From: Seminavis robusta
Taxonomy: Eukaryota; Bacillariophyta; Bacillariophyceae; Naviculales; Naviculaceae
DNA length: 22,275 nt
Assembly: GCA_903772945.1 (NCBI GenBank)
Contig: CAICTM010001814.1
Coordinates: 1 to 22,275, forward strand
Direction of reading: 5' to 3'
The notes beneath the pieces are model-generated. The model did not search any database, was not told where the DNA came from, and saw only the letters and a list, made by a program, of their open reading frames with translations. Shown one piece after another: positions 1 to 8,800 of the stretch. The stretch's first letter is position 1; each line of letters begins with the position of its first letter. The position numbers were made by a program, and so were the translations under genes.

Positions 1-130
1 CGGAAATTCAATCCCTTGGGCAACCATTTTCATGAGCAAACTGGATCATTTCCAAATTTCCATTTCCAGCAGCATAAGAACATGTCCAAACATCCCATGG
101 ACAACCATTCTCATGTGCCCATTGAGGTAC

Positions 131-543
131 TGGACCTCTGTGGAAACGTCATTCGTGGCAAATTACTTAGGAGACTATACACCAAGGCTTAGGATACGAT
201 CGAAATATTAATGAGTGTAGACGAAAGCAATCGTCTTCCATATATTTAGGAGACGAGTTTCATTAGGAGACATTCCATTTAGGAACGATCGTTTCGAATA
301 GGAGACGTCCGAAAGATTTAGGAGACGATACCATACAGTTTACATGGTGCACTTAGATAGACGATCCGTTGAGAATAGGAGACGATCCGTTGAAAATAGG
401 AGACGATTTAAGAGGAGACGAAAGATTTAAGAGACGATCCGTTTCGTCTCCTATTTTTAGGAGACGAAATCCATTAAATAGGAGACGATCAAAAGGATTT
501 AGGAGACGATCGGTTGCACGACTCGAGTTTCCACAGAGGTCCC
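131..543. mobile_element. MITE-like nonautonomous DNA element, 413 bp, with TIRs and a 5-bp target duplication
   Basis: The left end TGGACCTCTGTGGAAAC (131-147) and the right end GTTTCCACAGAGGTCCC (527-543) are inverted copies, 16 of 17 matching. Weaker similarity runs to about 161 on the left (TCGTG and CAA shared). Both ends are flanked by GGTAC (126-130 and 544-548), the expected target-site duplication. Removing the element plus one GGTAC joins GDLDV to PQWAHENGCPW and restores the ankyrin frame of the host, which independently supports the boundaries. The interior has no coding capacity. It consists of about twelve copies of (A)GGAGACGA(TC) in both orientations, including a near-perfect 21-bp tandem pair at about 363-404. 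The superfamily is not assigned; a 5-bp duplication would not fit Tc1/mariner (TA) or most hAT (8 bp). Confidence 0.8.
442..469. repeat. Perfect 12-bp hairpin inside the MITE
   Basis: TTTCGTCTCCTA (442-453) and TAGGAGACGAAA (458-469) are exact inverted copies around a TTTT loop. The arms are two opposed copies of the element's own GGAGACGA motif. Confidence 0.75.
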
Positions 544-1190
544 GGTACATCCAAGTCCCCATACCCAGCTGCAGTAGCACAAATAAATAATCTCATTCCA
601 AGGGAATCGAATCCGGGCTCGTGGGCTCATTTTGGCATTTCCAAATCACCTCTTCTGGCAGCTTCCCGGCATGTAGGCAGTACTTGGATCCCTGGGCAAC
701 CATTTTCATAACCCCATTTCAGCATACTCAGATCCCCAACATCTGTAGCATCAGAGCATGTACCTTCACCTCATGGGCAACCAAATTCAATCGCACATTT
801 GAGCACTTCAAATGTCCTTTCATCGCAGGAACTGTACATGCGCGGGCATTCCAGTCATGGCCATCGGCAAGGGCTCATTGAATCATCTGTATTAGCTAAC
901 CACAAGAAGCATCATACCGGTACCAGTAGGTACAAAGGGAAGCCTTTCCAAGTGTCCACCTTTGGTAACATTGGGAATGGTGTCCTCCTGCATGCAAAGA
1001 GAAACCTTGTGATGGCCCTATTTCAGAACATTCTATGCCCAGCTGAAGCAGCATCAGACATTATGTCATAATCCAAGAGGCAGCAATTTTCATTGGCCCC
1101 ATTGAAGGACTTCCAAGTGCCCATTCAATGCCTTAAAGGAGCACATCATAGCGTCATCCCCTGCACTGCTGCAGGAGTTAGATCTACTTG

Positions 1191-2154
1191 CTGGCAGCTA
1201 GTTTCCTGATAGTTGATGAACATTCACGCCCACCATTGTCCGTGAGGTTTCCTCGCGACTTAATGATGGGGGTTTCAAAGGGGGCTAGTTAAAACATTTT
1301 TTGGCAGGGCTCTACTATAAAACAAACAGTAGCAGGACCAATTATTCAATCAGGTATACGGAGGCTTCTGAGCAGGCTGGCACAGCCATGTTAACAGGCC
1401 CTCCTATCAATTTGTACATTGATCAAGGTATCCAAGACATTTGGAACGGAATCAGATGTGAAAAAGCTATGGGAAGAAAATAAGATGGGGGTGATCTACA
1501 CCCGGTAACCTGAGAGGGGGAACTAACAGTCGGATTGATTGCTGTTGTTACTATGAATACCAGAACTGATTACAGGGGGTACCAACCATAGCCTCCCCCA
1601 CAAACATGAAGCACCACCGAGGAGACAGATGCTTTCTTGAATGAGCAATCACCTGTCGGCTGTGTCGGCAAGAGATTTGCTTATAGCCACTTGCTCAAGA
1701 GACCCACACCAGTTGCACGTCAGCTGCATAAAGCACTCATTGGCCAGGATTGACCTTGGTGTTGGTTGCTGTTGCTGTTGTTGCGCTTTCATTCCTTCAC
1801 TTACTTGTGGATATTGGGAGTTTAGAGTATATTTAAGTAGATTGTTGATATGATTGTATGATTGTTGATGTAGCCTTCCATCCCTGCATTGATCTGATCA
1901 GAGTGGTGACTTGTTGTTTGACTGAGCGTGGAGAGATACTGAGAGTGGCTGGTTAATGCCAGTGGATATTAGATACTACTAGTAAGCTACTGAGTACAAG
2001 TGTGCCAGCATGCTACTACCGGTACCACCACAACTATACGGGTGAAGCATTTGATCTCTCTATTAATAATAGCAAGAGTGACCGGCAACAGTCTGGACAT
2101 TGGCTGGCTGACAATCATGTTGACTTGATCAGCGGCACCTCTACGGTACCGATA
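1191..2154. other. Intergenic stretch without a recognisable gene
   Basis: Only short ORFs without family resemblance are present, the longest being about 60-86 codons. The segment contains a short GTTGCT-type trinucleotide run near 1760-1785 and one TACCGGTA palindrome at 2017-2024. The promoter of the ankyrin gene, if it survives, would lie at the left end of this stretch. Confidence 0.4.
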
Positions 2155-2455
2155 CCATTACCATACCGTACTATCAAGCCGACCGTCTCCGGGTCAGAAA
2201 TAAAAGCTATCCTCATTGAAACTGTATGGACCATGGAATGGCAGTCAGTTCTCGGCCTATGACAGTCAAGTTGGTCAATTTTGAAGAGCAATGGTATGTC
2301 TCTGGTTTTCTGCAGTATCAGAACAGAAGAGAAAACTATATCTATTCTTACTTTCTAATCTCTTACTACAGACGTTCGAGGAAGAACCATTGTCAACGAG
2401 CCATGAAATACAGTAATCAACCATGCAGAGGAGACCACACGATAACTCACACGCA
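2155..2455 (+). repeat. Diverged upstream copy of the 3540-3760 gene module
   Basis: From about 2178 to 2350 this stretch matches 3548-3725 in the same orientation. Shared blocks include CCGTCTCCGG/TCGTCTCCGG, CTCATTGAAAC, the block ATGGACCATGG onward (2226 against 3596), TCAGTTCTCGGCC, and a following splice donor (GGTATGTCTCTGG against GAGTAAGTCTCCGG). In the 48 bases after the ATG, the three differences are all third-position synonymous in the frame MDHGMAVSSRPMTVKL. This copy has a stop two codons upstream of the ATG and about 10 extra bases after GTCAAGTTG. It is either a broken duplicate or a diverged small gene. Similarity fades after about 2400. Confidence 0.5.
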
Positions 2456-2895
2456 CTGGTGAAAAGTGAATCGTCTTGTTGGATTCATTGATTACTTATA
2501 CCTTGCAGATTGGGTAGCTATTGGGTACCTGAATGGACAAGGTGCAACTTTGGTTGGTACCTGGTTGGTAACCTCATGACTGCCTCTGCACGGAGCAGCC
2601 TCTCTTTGGATGGTGGCATTGCGTATTCGAGAAGAGGAGTAGCCTCCATGGGTAAGGTTGTTCTTTGTTCTGTAAGAGGAGAAGGCTTGGTTGGTGAGCT
2701 GATAAGCCCTTGATGTGGATGTGGCGCTGCTTCTGTTCCACAAGGTTGACCTGGATTTATAAGGAGGGCAAGCTGTTTTTGGATGTGTCATTGGAGAGTA
2801 CTACTTTTCCACAATAAAGGATTCAAACAGACTTCACAGAACAGCCTGCCCGGCTGCCCCCTTCTTCGAAAGCAGCCTCACTCGATGGATCACTC
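2456..2895. other. Stretch without a recognisable gene
   Basis: Opposing ORFs of 67 (+) and 99 (-) codons overlap here. Neither has a recognisable motif, and I do not call them genes. The segment ends just before the AACC microsatellite. Confidence 0.35.
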
Positions 2896-3147
2896 AACCA
2901 ACCAACCAACCAACCAACCAACCCAACCAACCAACACAACCAACCAACCAACCAACCAACCAACCAACCAACCAACAACACAACCAACAACCAACCAACC
3001 AACCAACAACAACAACACCAACCAACCAACCAACCAACCACCAACCAACCAACCACCAACCAACCAACCAAACCAACCAACCAACCAACCAACCACCAAC
3101 CAACCAACCAACCAACCACCAACCAACCAACCAACCAACCAACCAAC
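2896..3147. repeat. (AACC)n microsatellite, about 250 bp
   Basis: The plus strand is almost purely A and C, built from CCAA units with occasional CAA, CCA or ACA slips. The minus strand is therefore GGTT-rich. The NQPT-repeat ORF on plus and the WLVG-repeat ORFs on minus that run through it are products of the repeat, not proteins I would accept. Confidence 0.95.
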
Positions 3148-3164
3148 AGGAAGCAACACGCACA

Positions 3165-3832
3165 ATGGTGGAGGAGCGGCCGATCGCTACCAGTACTGAC
3201 TACGGCTACTACTATTACGGGTAAGTCTATTAGCAAGTGTATTATTGAAGGTGCAGCACTGACTTCTCTCCCTCGTTGTATTCCTATGGTAAACAGGAAA
3301 GAAATCCAAGCTTGGCCGACAAGAGTGAGCATGCGTTGGAGGAGTTCTTCAATCGAATCGGTGCATCACAATGAGGTAAGCCTATTATCAAGAGTGTTAA
3401 TTGAAGGTACAGCGCTGACTTCTCTCCCTCATTGGATTTCTATGGTATTCAGGAGAGAATTCCAAGCTCGGCCGTCAAGAGGTGAGTTGTTTTAATTATT
3501 CGAATCGAATCGATTGGTCGCACCTCTGTTATCCAAGCCTCACTCAAGCCGATCGTCTCCGGTGCAGATGCGAAAGCCATCCCTCATTGAAACGTATGGA
3601 CCATGGGATGGCAGTCAGTTCTCGGCCCATGACGGTCAAGTTGAAGAACAAGAGTAAGTCTCCGGTTTTCTTCAGTACAGCACAGAAAACAAAACTCATA
3701 TCTATTTGTTGTTTTCTCTGCTGCACTGTTGACTGCCAAGGAATTACCATTGTTGAGTCTTTTTCGAACGAACGATCGATCGCTCCGGAGAACAAGCAGA
3801 GGAGAGGCTACCACTACAGAGGAGACTGTTAA
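3165..3832 (+). CDS. Possible small five-exon gene, 113 aa, function unknown
   Basis: A phase-consistent model joins exons 3165-3220, 3297-3375, 3453-3481, 3568-3653 and 3741-3832. The start ATG has an A at -3 and the stop is TAA. Introns are 76, 77, 86 and 87 bp with donors GTAAGT, GTAAGC, GTGAGT and GTAAGT and acceptors ending AACAG, TTCAG, TGCAG and CCAAG, matching intron sizes elsewhere in the window. The predicted protein begins MVEERPIATSTDYGYYYYG and has no family I recognise. Exons 2 and 3, with the introns before them, are a tandem duplication, yet the model reads the two exons in different frames, which is a serious doubt. An alternative frame gives SKLGRQE in both copies with only synonymous differences. 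Several frames are open here, so the model may be wrong in detail. The copy at 2155-2455 is related to exon 4. Confidence 0.33.
3221..3481 (+). repeat. Tandem intron-exon duplication, period 155 bp
   Basis: The segment from 3221 recurs from 3376. Each copy starts with a splice donor (GTAAGTCTATTA, GTAAGCCTATTA) and carries the shared blocks ATTGAAGGT and CTGACTTCTCTCCCTC. Each then shows a CAG acceptor followed by GAAAGAAATCCAAGCT or GAGAGAATTCCAAGCT. Similarity ends after CAAGAG in both copies. Confidence 0.8.
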
Positions 3833-3895
3833 CTCAAGCCCTACAGACAGTCTGAACGGAGGAGCTTCGTCGAGTCATTGAATGGCAACATCTAA

Positions 3896-4081
3896 CCGGA
3901 GGAGACGACAATACACAAGAGAGTGGATCCTACTACTGGATTCATCCCTCCAGTGTTATTTCCTAGTGATTTGGTGGTGATTCCTGTGTCGGCACCCATT
4001 TCCTGTATGTACAAGTCGGTCGTCGAGGACTTGGTGGATTTGGCTAAGTTGAGGCGGCGACTTCTCTCTTTCATACCATAA
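3896..4081 (+). CDS. Possible terminal exon of an unidentified plus-strand gene
   Basis: The 61-codon frame between stops at 3893 and 4079 has protein-like composition, with stretches such as GFIPPVLFPSDLVVIPV and KSVVEDLVDLAKLRRRLL, the latter an amphipathic helix. It has no early ATG, so it would need splicing to upstream exons, and I could not find a convincing join. Another frame (ATG near 3882) is also open, which weakens the call. No family is recognised. Confidence 0.2.
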   Translation, partial: PEETTIHKRVDPTTGFIPPVLFPSDLVVIPVSAPISCMYKSVVEDLVDLAKLRRRLLSFIP

Positions 4082-5807
4082 GATAGATGTAACTCAACTA
4101 GTTAGATAAAACATCGATTACCAACCAATAGACCATACCCATTACATTAGTAGAGACCTTGTCGATTCAATAGCATTGCTAGGTCTCTGTTTGGGAAGCT
4201 AGCGCCAAAACGGTGAGGTTGGATACCCATTCAGGAATACCTTCGACTGACCCCACCAAATTGGTAACCTACCTCGCTGTTTAGTAACCGACCTCACTGT
4301 TTAAAAATTACCCCATTATGCGCTTCTTAGATGGTACTTGTAGGCAATCTTAGTAATGGCGGTAGTAGTCAAGTGATAGCTAGCATTTGGTTGTTGTTTC
4401 TGTTAGTTGATCGTATCAACGTGGACAGCCGCTATTGGTATCGATGACCTTTTTGTTCCTTGTAGGAGTAGCATGCAAAGTAAGTTGTAGCAGCAGTGGT
4501 ACCGTAGCCGTTGTGGTGGCATCGTTCCTGGTTCTTTGCGTGGCTGTGCTTGTCGACGGACAAATCACAATGGCAGTGGTTGCTGACTGGCTGTAGCCGA
4601 AGCAGTAGTGAATGCTCGTCGTGGATTCCAACATATGATGTACACCAAAGTCTCTTTTATTGCACTGTTTGAACTGTTGCTATCCATACCACCCATTCAC
4701 AGTACTTGGTTTGCGCTTTACTGTGGAGGAAAGTCTGACTGCAATATTGCTTCTTGGATTGAATGATTTTATTGGGAGAGATGCATGCTGCTGTGACGAA
4801 TACTGAGTGGAGGAAGCAGTGTTTCTTGTGGAATAATGCACACCTTCTCTTCTAGATATTCAAATCCAACGGCCATATTGTTGTCCACATACACAATCGT
4901 CTCACTTCCTACAACTCTACTGCCCGGTCGGCCATTTTGTACTCCAGTTGGTATTCCTACAAGGCCTACCAGGTAGGGCACTGTACTCTGTCTCTGTTGT
5001 GATCATCAGTAATTCCATGCTCGATTAAAGTAGGCAGCTCCGAGTGGACAGCTCCTGATGGCCAAAGATATGACATCACCAGCATTGACGCATGACACAA
5101 GCTTTGACACACAGCACCAGCTTTGACTACAGTACTGTCGTGGATGGCAGAAAATTCAAATAAAGAAGATAAGATAACAACCAGTTGGTATGAAAATTAA
5201 TGAGCACATCCTAGCTACGGGATACTCCAGAGTGGATAGTAGACTAGCTAGCTAGATTTGGCCATGCTGTACCGCTACAATGGGCTACTGAGTACAATGT
5301 ACTGGTAAAACTGTCTAATTGGCATCAAACTGCTTTCCTTTTCTAAAGCTGCGAAGCTGTAGTGGGCACTGGTAGCTGCACTGGTTCACTGAGTGGAGGC
5401 TGAGATCTCCTTAGAGCCTCACGCACTTTCCGCACCATCCACTTCAACCCCAATAGTAACTACTGGAGACGAAGAAAGAGGGACTGATACTCTGACTCGA
5501 CTCTGACTGACTCGACTGTGACTGGACTGAACTCGACTCAACGGAGTCACACGATTTGTTTCTTGAACCTTCTCGAACTCTCCCAAACGGACCATTTCTC
5601 AAAAACTGAGGGGCGAAGCCAACGGCAGAACAGTATCAACCTTCAGTATCTTCACATCGCTCAATTGGCTAATCACTGTCCGTCCTCCCAGATCAACGGA
5701 AACTGAGTTGGTACTTAGCAAAGCCTCATTCGTTGCTGCCAACCCCAAATCTCTCGAGCTTTCGACCTGCTCCATTTCATTGCAGTTGAGCCAGTACGCA
5801 CTGGACG
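4082..5807. other. Long intergenic stretch upstream of the 1070-aa gene
   Basis: No gene is convincing here. A 69-codon minus-strand frame (4769-4981) reads well but starts with GTG and has a stop just upstream, so I leave it out. The right part (about 5400-5807) must hold the promoter and 5'UTR of the gene at 5875. No clear TATA box stands out. Confidence 0.35.
4264..4303. repeat. Two tandem 20-bp units
   Basis: GTAACCTACCTCGCTGTTTA (4264-4283) is followed directly by GTAACCGACCTCACTGTTTA (4284-4303), 18 of 20 identical. Confidence 0.8.
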
Positions 5808-5874
5808 GTAAGGGAATGATCAATTGTAACTTGCTCTGTTGTGTCTACCGTTGTTTTTAACATCGTCCGTCTAG
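5808..5874 (+). other. Probable 5'UTR intron ending at the start codon
   Basis: GTAAGG at 5808 and CCGTCTAG ending at 5874 bound a 67-bp segment with a TTTTTAAC branch-like site. Splicing would join ...TGGACG to ATG. The upstream exon has a stop seven codons before the ATG and no alternative in-frame ATG, so the intron would be untranslated. Confidence 0.5.
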
Positions 5875-8800
5875 ATGTTGTTCGAAGAGCATCCGCACCT
5901 CGGCAAGCACGATGCTGAAGAGAGTCCGTTCGAGAGTGCTGCCAAGAAGCAGCGATGGGAAAACGGCCAGCAGAACGAGGACCAAGAATCCAAGGACTTG
6001 CTAGAGTGGGAATTGCAGCAAGAGAAGTGGACGGAAAAAACAAACACAGCAATACTAGAAGACCCAAAATGGCAAAGAGTAGGCATTAAGGCAGAGTCTC
6101 AGTCTTCGTTTTCCGATGAGGAACGTCAGCAACAAACGATGACGGCTCTACCTTCGGCAACACTACAACCACGAGGCCAGCTCTTCCAACCAGGGGGTAC
6201 CCGTCCCCATAACAGTCCTGGGAGAACGTTGTCACAAAGTGGCTCAGCAGCACCCATCTACATTGAAGATCAGAGGTTGGTGCAGCGCCCTGCATCTCCG
6301 TCCATGTCGGTTCGCAGTGCTCATCAGCTAGGTGCAGCCTTGAGCCCAAACAGTGCGAGGCCAGCGTCGCCATCCTCTAGTGTTCGAAGTGCTTCTGCTT
6401 ACAGCCGCTTCCACAAGCAAGACCCACAGTATGTTTTTTATCCATCAACTCCAAACGGAGGAAGACACACGAACAACTGGTCTTCTGCGGAACCCGCCAG
6501 CCCCTACAGAGAGACTGGAGCTGAACCGTTTCCACTGGAGAACCAACTGCCAATGAGAGTGAAGCCCTACTCTCCGGTCCTTTCTCCTGTCCAGCCCAGC
6601 TCACAGATGTTTCCTTACGGCGCCGTGAACCGAGATGAACCCGCAAGCATCGATGCTACGTTTCGGGAGGATGTGGCAGCAAAAAGTCCCATCGCATCCG
6701 CTTACAGAGACCATCAAGCCACCCCTCAAACTACCCCTCGAGGTTCCTCTTGGATTGCTGGCGACCAAGATCAACTGGACATCATGCGCAACGATGACGC
6801 GGATCAGCTGGAGGCTGAGTTTGCACGGCTGGAGAGTGGTCGAGGTCGAACAGCAGTAGGGTTTCCTCATGTTGATGATGAACGCGATGAGCATGATGCA
6901 ATGCATGCAGTTCAGAGTCCAAAGATGGGTTATGAATTAGAAGAGCTAGAGAAGGAATATGAACGTCTCGAGACAAGGAACAATGAAGTTATTCACGTGG
7001 GAGACGAAGTTTTGCACATGGAAGATGAACTTTTGCACGTTGGAGACGAAATTATGCACGTGGAAGAGAAACCAGGGCAGCTTCTTGAAGATCCTGACGA
7101 CGGTGTGATTCATTTGGAGGATCAAGTTTCATTGGGAGAGAACGAACCTCAAGTACACGCCACAGAGCACCACGAATTGGCAGGAGGACAGGAAGATCCT
7201 GAAGGCAAGACAACCGAGAGCCTATCATTTGGAGCAGAAGAGCAACACGGAAACAAGCATGAGCACAGTGGATATGGAATCGAGGATCTTGAAGCCGAGT
7301 TTGACGAGGCATTGCGTCGCAAGGAAGTTCTTATGCGCAACTGTTCCATGGATTCAAACGAGGGAGAGGACGATATCCTTGGTGAAATTGAAGAGGATGA
7401 ACCGAAGGAAGACCCGCCTAAGAAAACAGCGGTAAGGAAATCAAGATGGCAGGAGAAGCTCGAGAGGTTTGAGCGTCGAGGTCTGGATCCAGCTGAATCT
7501 ACCTCTGACGTCTCCAGATACCCTCGGCTACAACAGATCCGGCAACGACGCAGAGAACGATTAAAGGCTTTGATGACTATTCGGCAGGAACGTGCGGAGA
7601 TATGGAACACTTTGGAGGCAAACTGGGAGCACATGGAGAATAGTATGACAAGGAGGATGGGCACGGAAACGAAAAGCCGCGGCCAAGACCCCGAACCTGC
7701 GTCAGGAAAGCACAAGAGTAGTGACGTAAGAAATGAGCCCACGGATGCGTCAGCTCACGAGCAGGATGACTTAATGGCCGACGACTCTCTGCGGCTGTCG
7801 GCCAGCGAGGAGCCAATTTCGAACGAACCAGAAATGGTGGCGTTCGAAAACGCCATCGAGGCAGTTGCCCGCGCAGAGGAGGAGGACAGTCCTCCTGATG
7901 CTCCCAATGACAGCTATGACACGGAAATAGCACAGGCAAGTGCAGCAATGGCAGAATTGAGCGTGGCTAGCCCACAGGAAGCTGGTTTGTCACCGAAAAC
8001 AGCAGCGACAATGCCGATGAGCCCTTTGAGTCCGACTGAGTCACACAAGTCACAAAAGTCACAGAAGACGCCAAAGACTCCCAAGTCACCAAAGTCACCA
8101 AAGAGCCCGGGATCGCCTACTTCAAATGCCTATCCTGCTTCGCCTTCGTCTCTACTGGAGAGCATTGCGTTTGGAGCAACCGGAAAGGAACAAAAGGACC
8201 TCATGGTCGCGTCTCTGCAAGCAAGCAATGCTGGCGAAAGTGAGGGCAAGACCTCTCAAAAAGAGGATCCGCCGCCCTCTTTCGGGGCCTACGTTTCCCA
8301 GAGTATGAGTGACGTTGGCACCAAGGTTGTCAGAATCCTTTCAGCAGTCCGAAGTAACGAGGAACCGCAGCAACAGCCACCGATTCATCAGCAAGGAACC
8401 GACACAGTAGAAGAGGATACAAGCCAACCGACGGAGGAGGCAAGGGACGACGATGAAACGAGCAACGGACTAGGGTTGGACCTGATTGCTGGATTTGAGG
8501 AGGACGAAGACGAACTACACGAGCAGCAGGGGTGCGTGAACCCGCTGCAAAGCCTCATAGGCAGACCAAGGCGTATTGTGGTGGAGGATGTGGCGGGCCA
8601 AGGATGCATCAATCCGTTCGTAACCTTTGGTTTCGAAAAGGCCACGCAGATGTGTGGGTCCCAGAGCGCGAAGAGCCAGAATGAGAAACGGAAGATCTCT
8701 GGATACATCGAACAAATCCCCGACACATACAGTGACATTCAAGATGATGTTCGTCAAGATGAGCTTCCCCGGAATCAAAGCGAGGATGACCAAAAGTTCA

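Larger units (their letters stand above)
1..1190 (-). pseudogene. Degenerate ankyrin-repeat protein gene, interrupted by a small transposon
   Basis: On the minus strand, frame pieces of about 27 residues repeat with the pattern GHLEVLxWAxENGCPW followed by xxTCxxAAxxG, the degenerate ankyrin repeat common in algal and stramenopile proteins. Examples are AHENGCPWDVWTC (about 85-120), YENGCPG after LSMLKW (about 690-730), EFGCP (about 775), and ALNGHLEVLQWG (about 1105-1135). I count roughly seven repeats. The reading frame is broken: in-frame stops follow CP (around 773) and EMPK (around 635), a single-base loss sits in KGHL/VLK (around 805), and a stop lies near 15. A 413-bp element is inserted at 131-543. 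Such proteins bind other proteins, but this copy should not make one. Its end lies beyond the left edge, and I cannot locate the start, which would be near or above 1190. The identification rests on motif recognition, not on an alignment. Confidence 0.75.

Noticed and set aside
2783..3332. Long ORFs of NQPT repeats (+) and WLVG repeats (-)
   Set aside because: They are translations of the AACC microsatellite in several frames and have no independent coding signal.
3892..4074. 60-codon minus-strand ORF
   Set aside because: It is antisense to a more protein-like plus-strand frame at 3896-4081 and has no recognisable motif.
4769..4981. 70-codon minus-strand ORF with plausible composition (VGSETIVYVDNNMAVGFEYL)
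   Set aside because: Its first codon is GTG with a stop just upstream and no ATG until midway; no splice partner was found. Worth one protein search, but not enough for a call.
7149..7742. 197-codon minus-strand ORF inside the 1070-aa gene
   Set aside because: It is an antisense shadow, rich in Ser/Cys from complementing Glu/Arg codons of the real frame.
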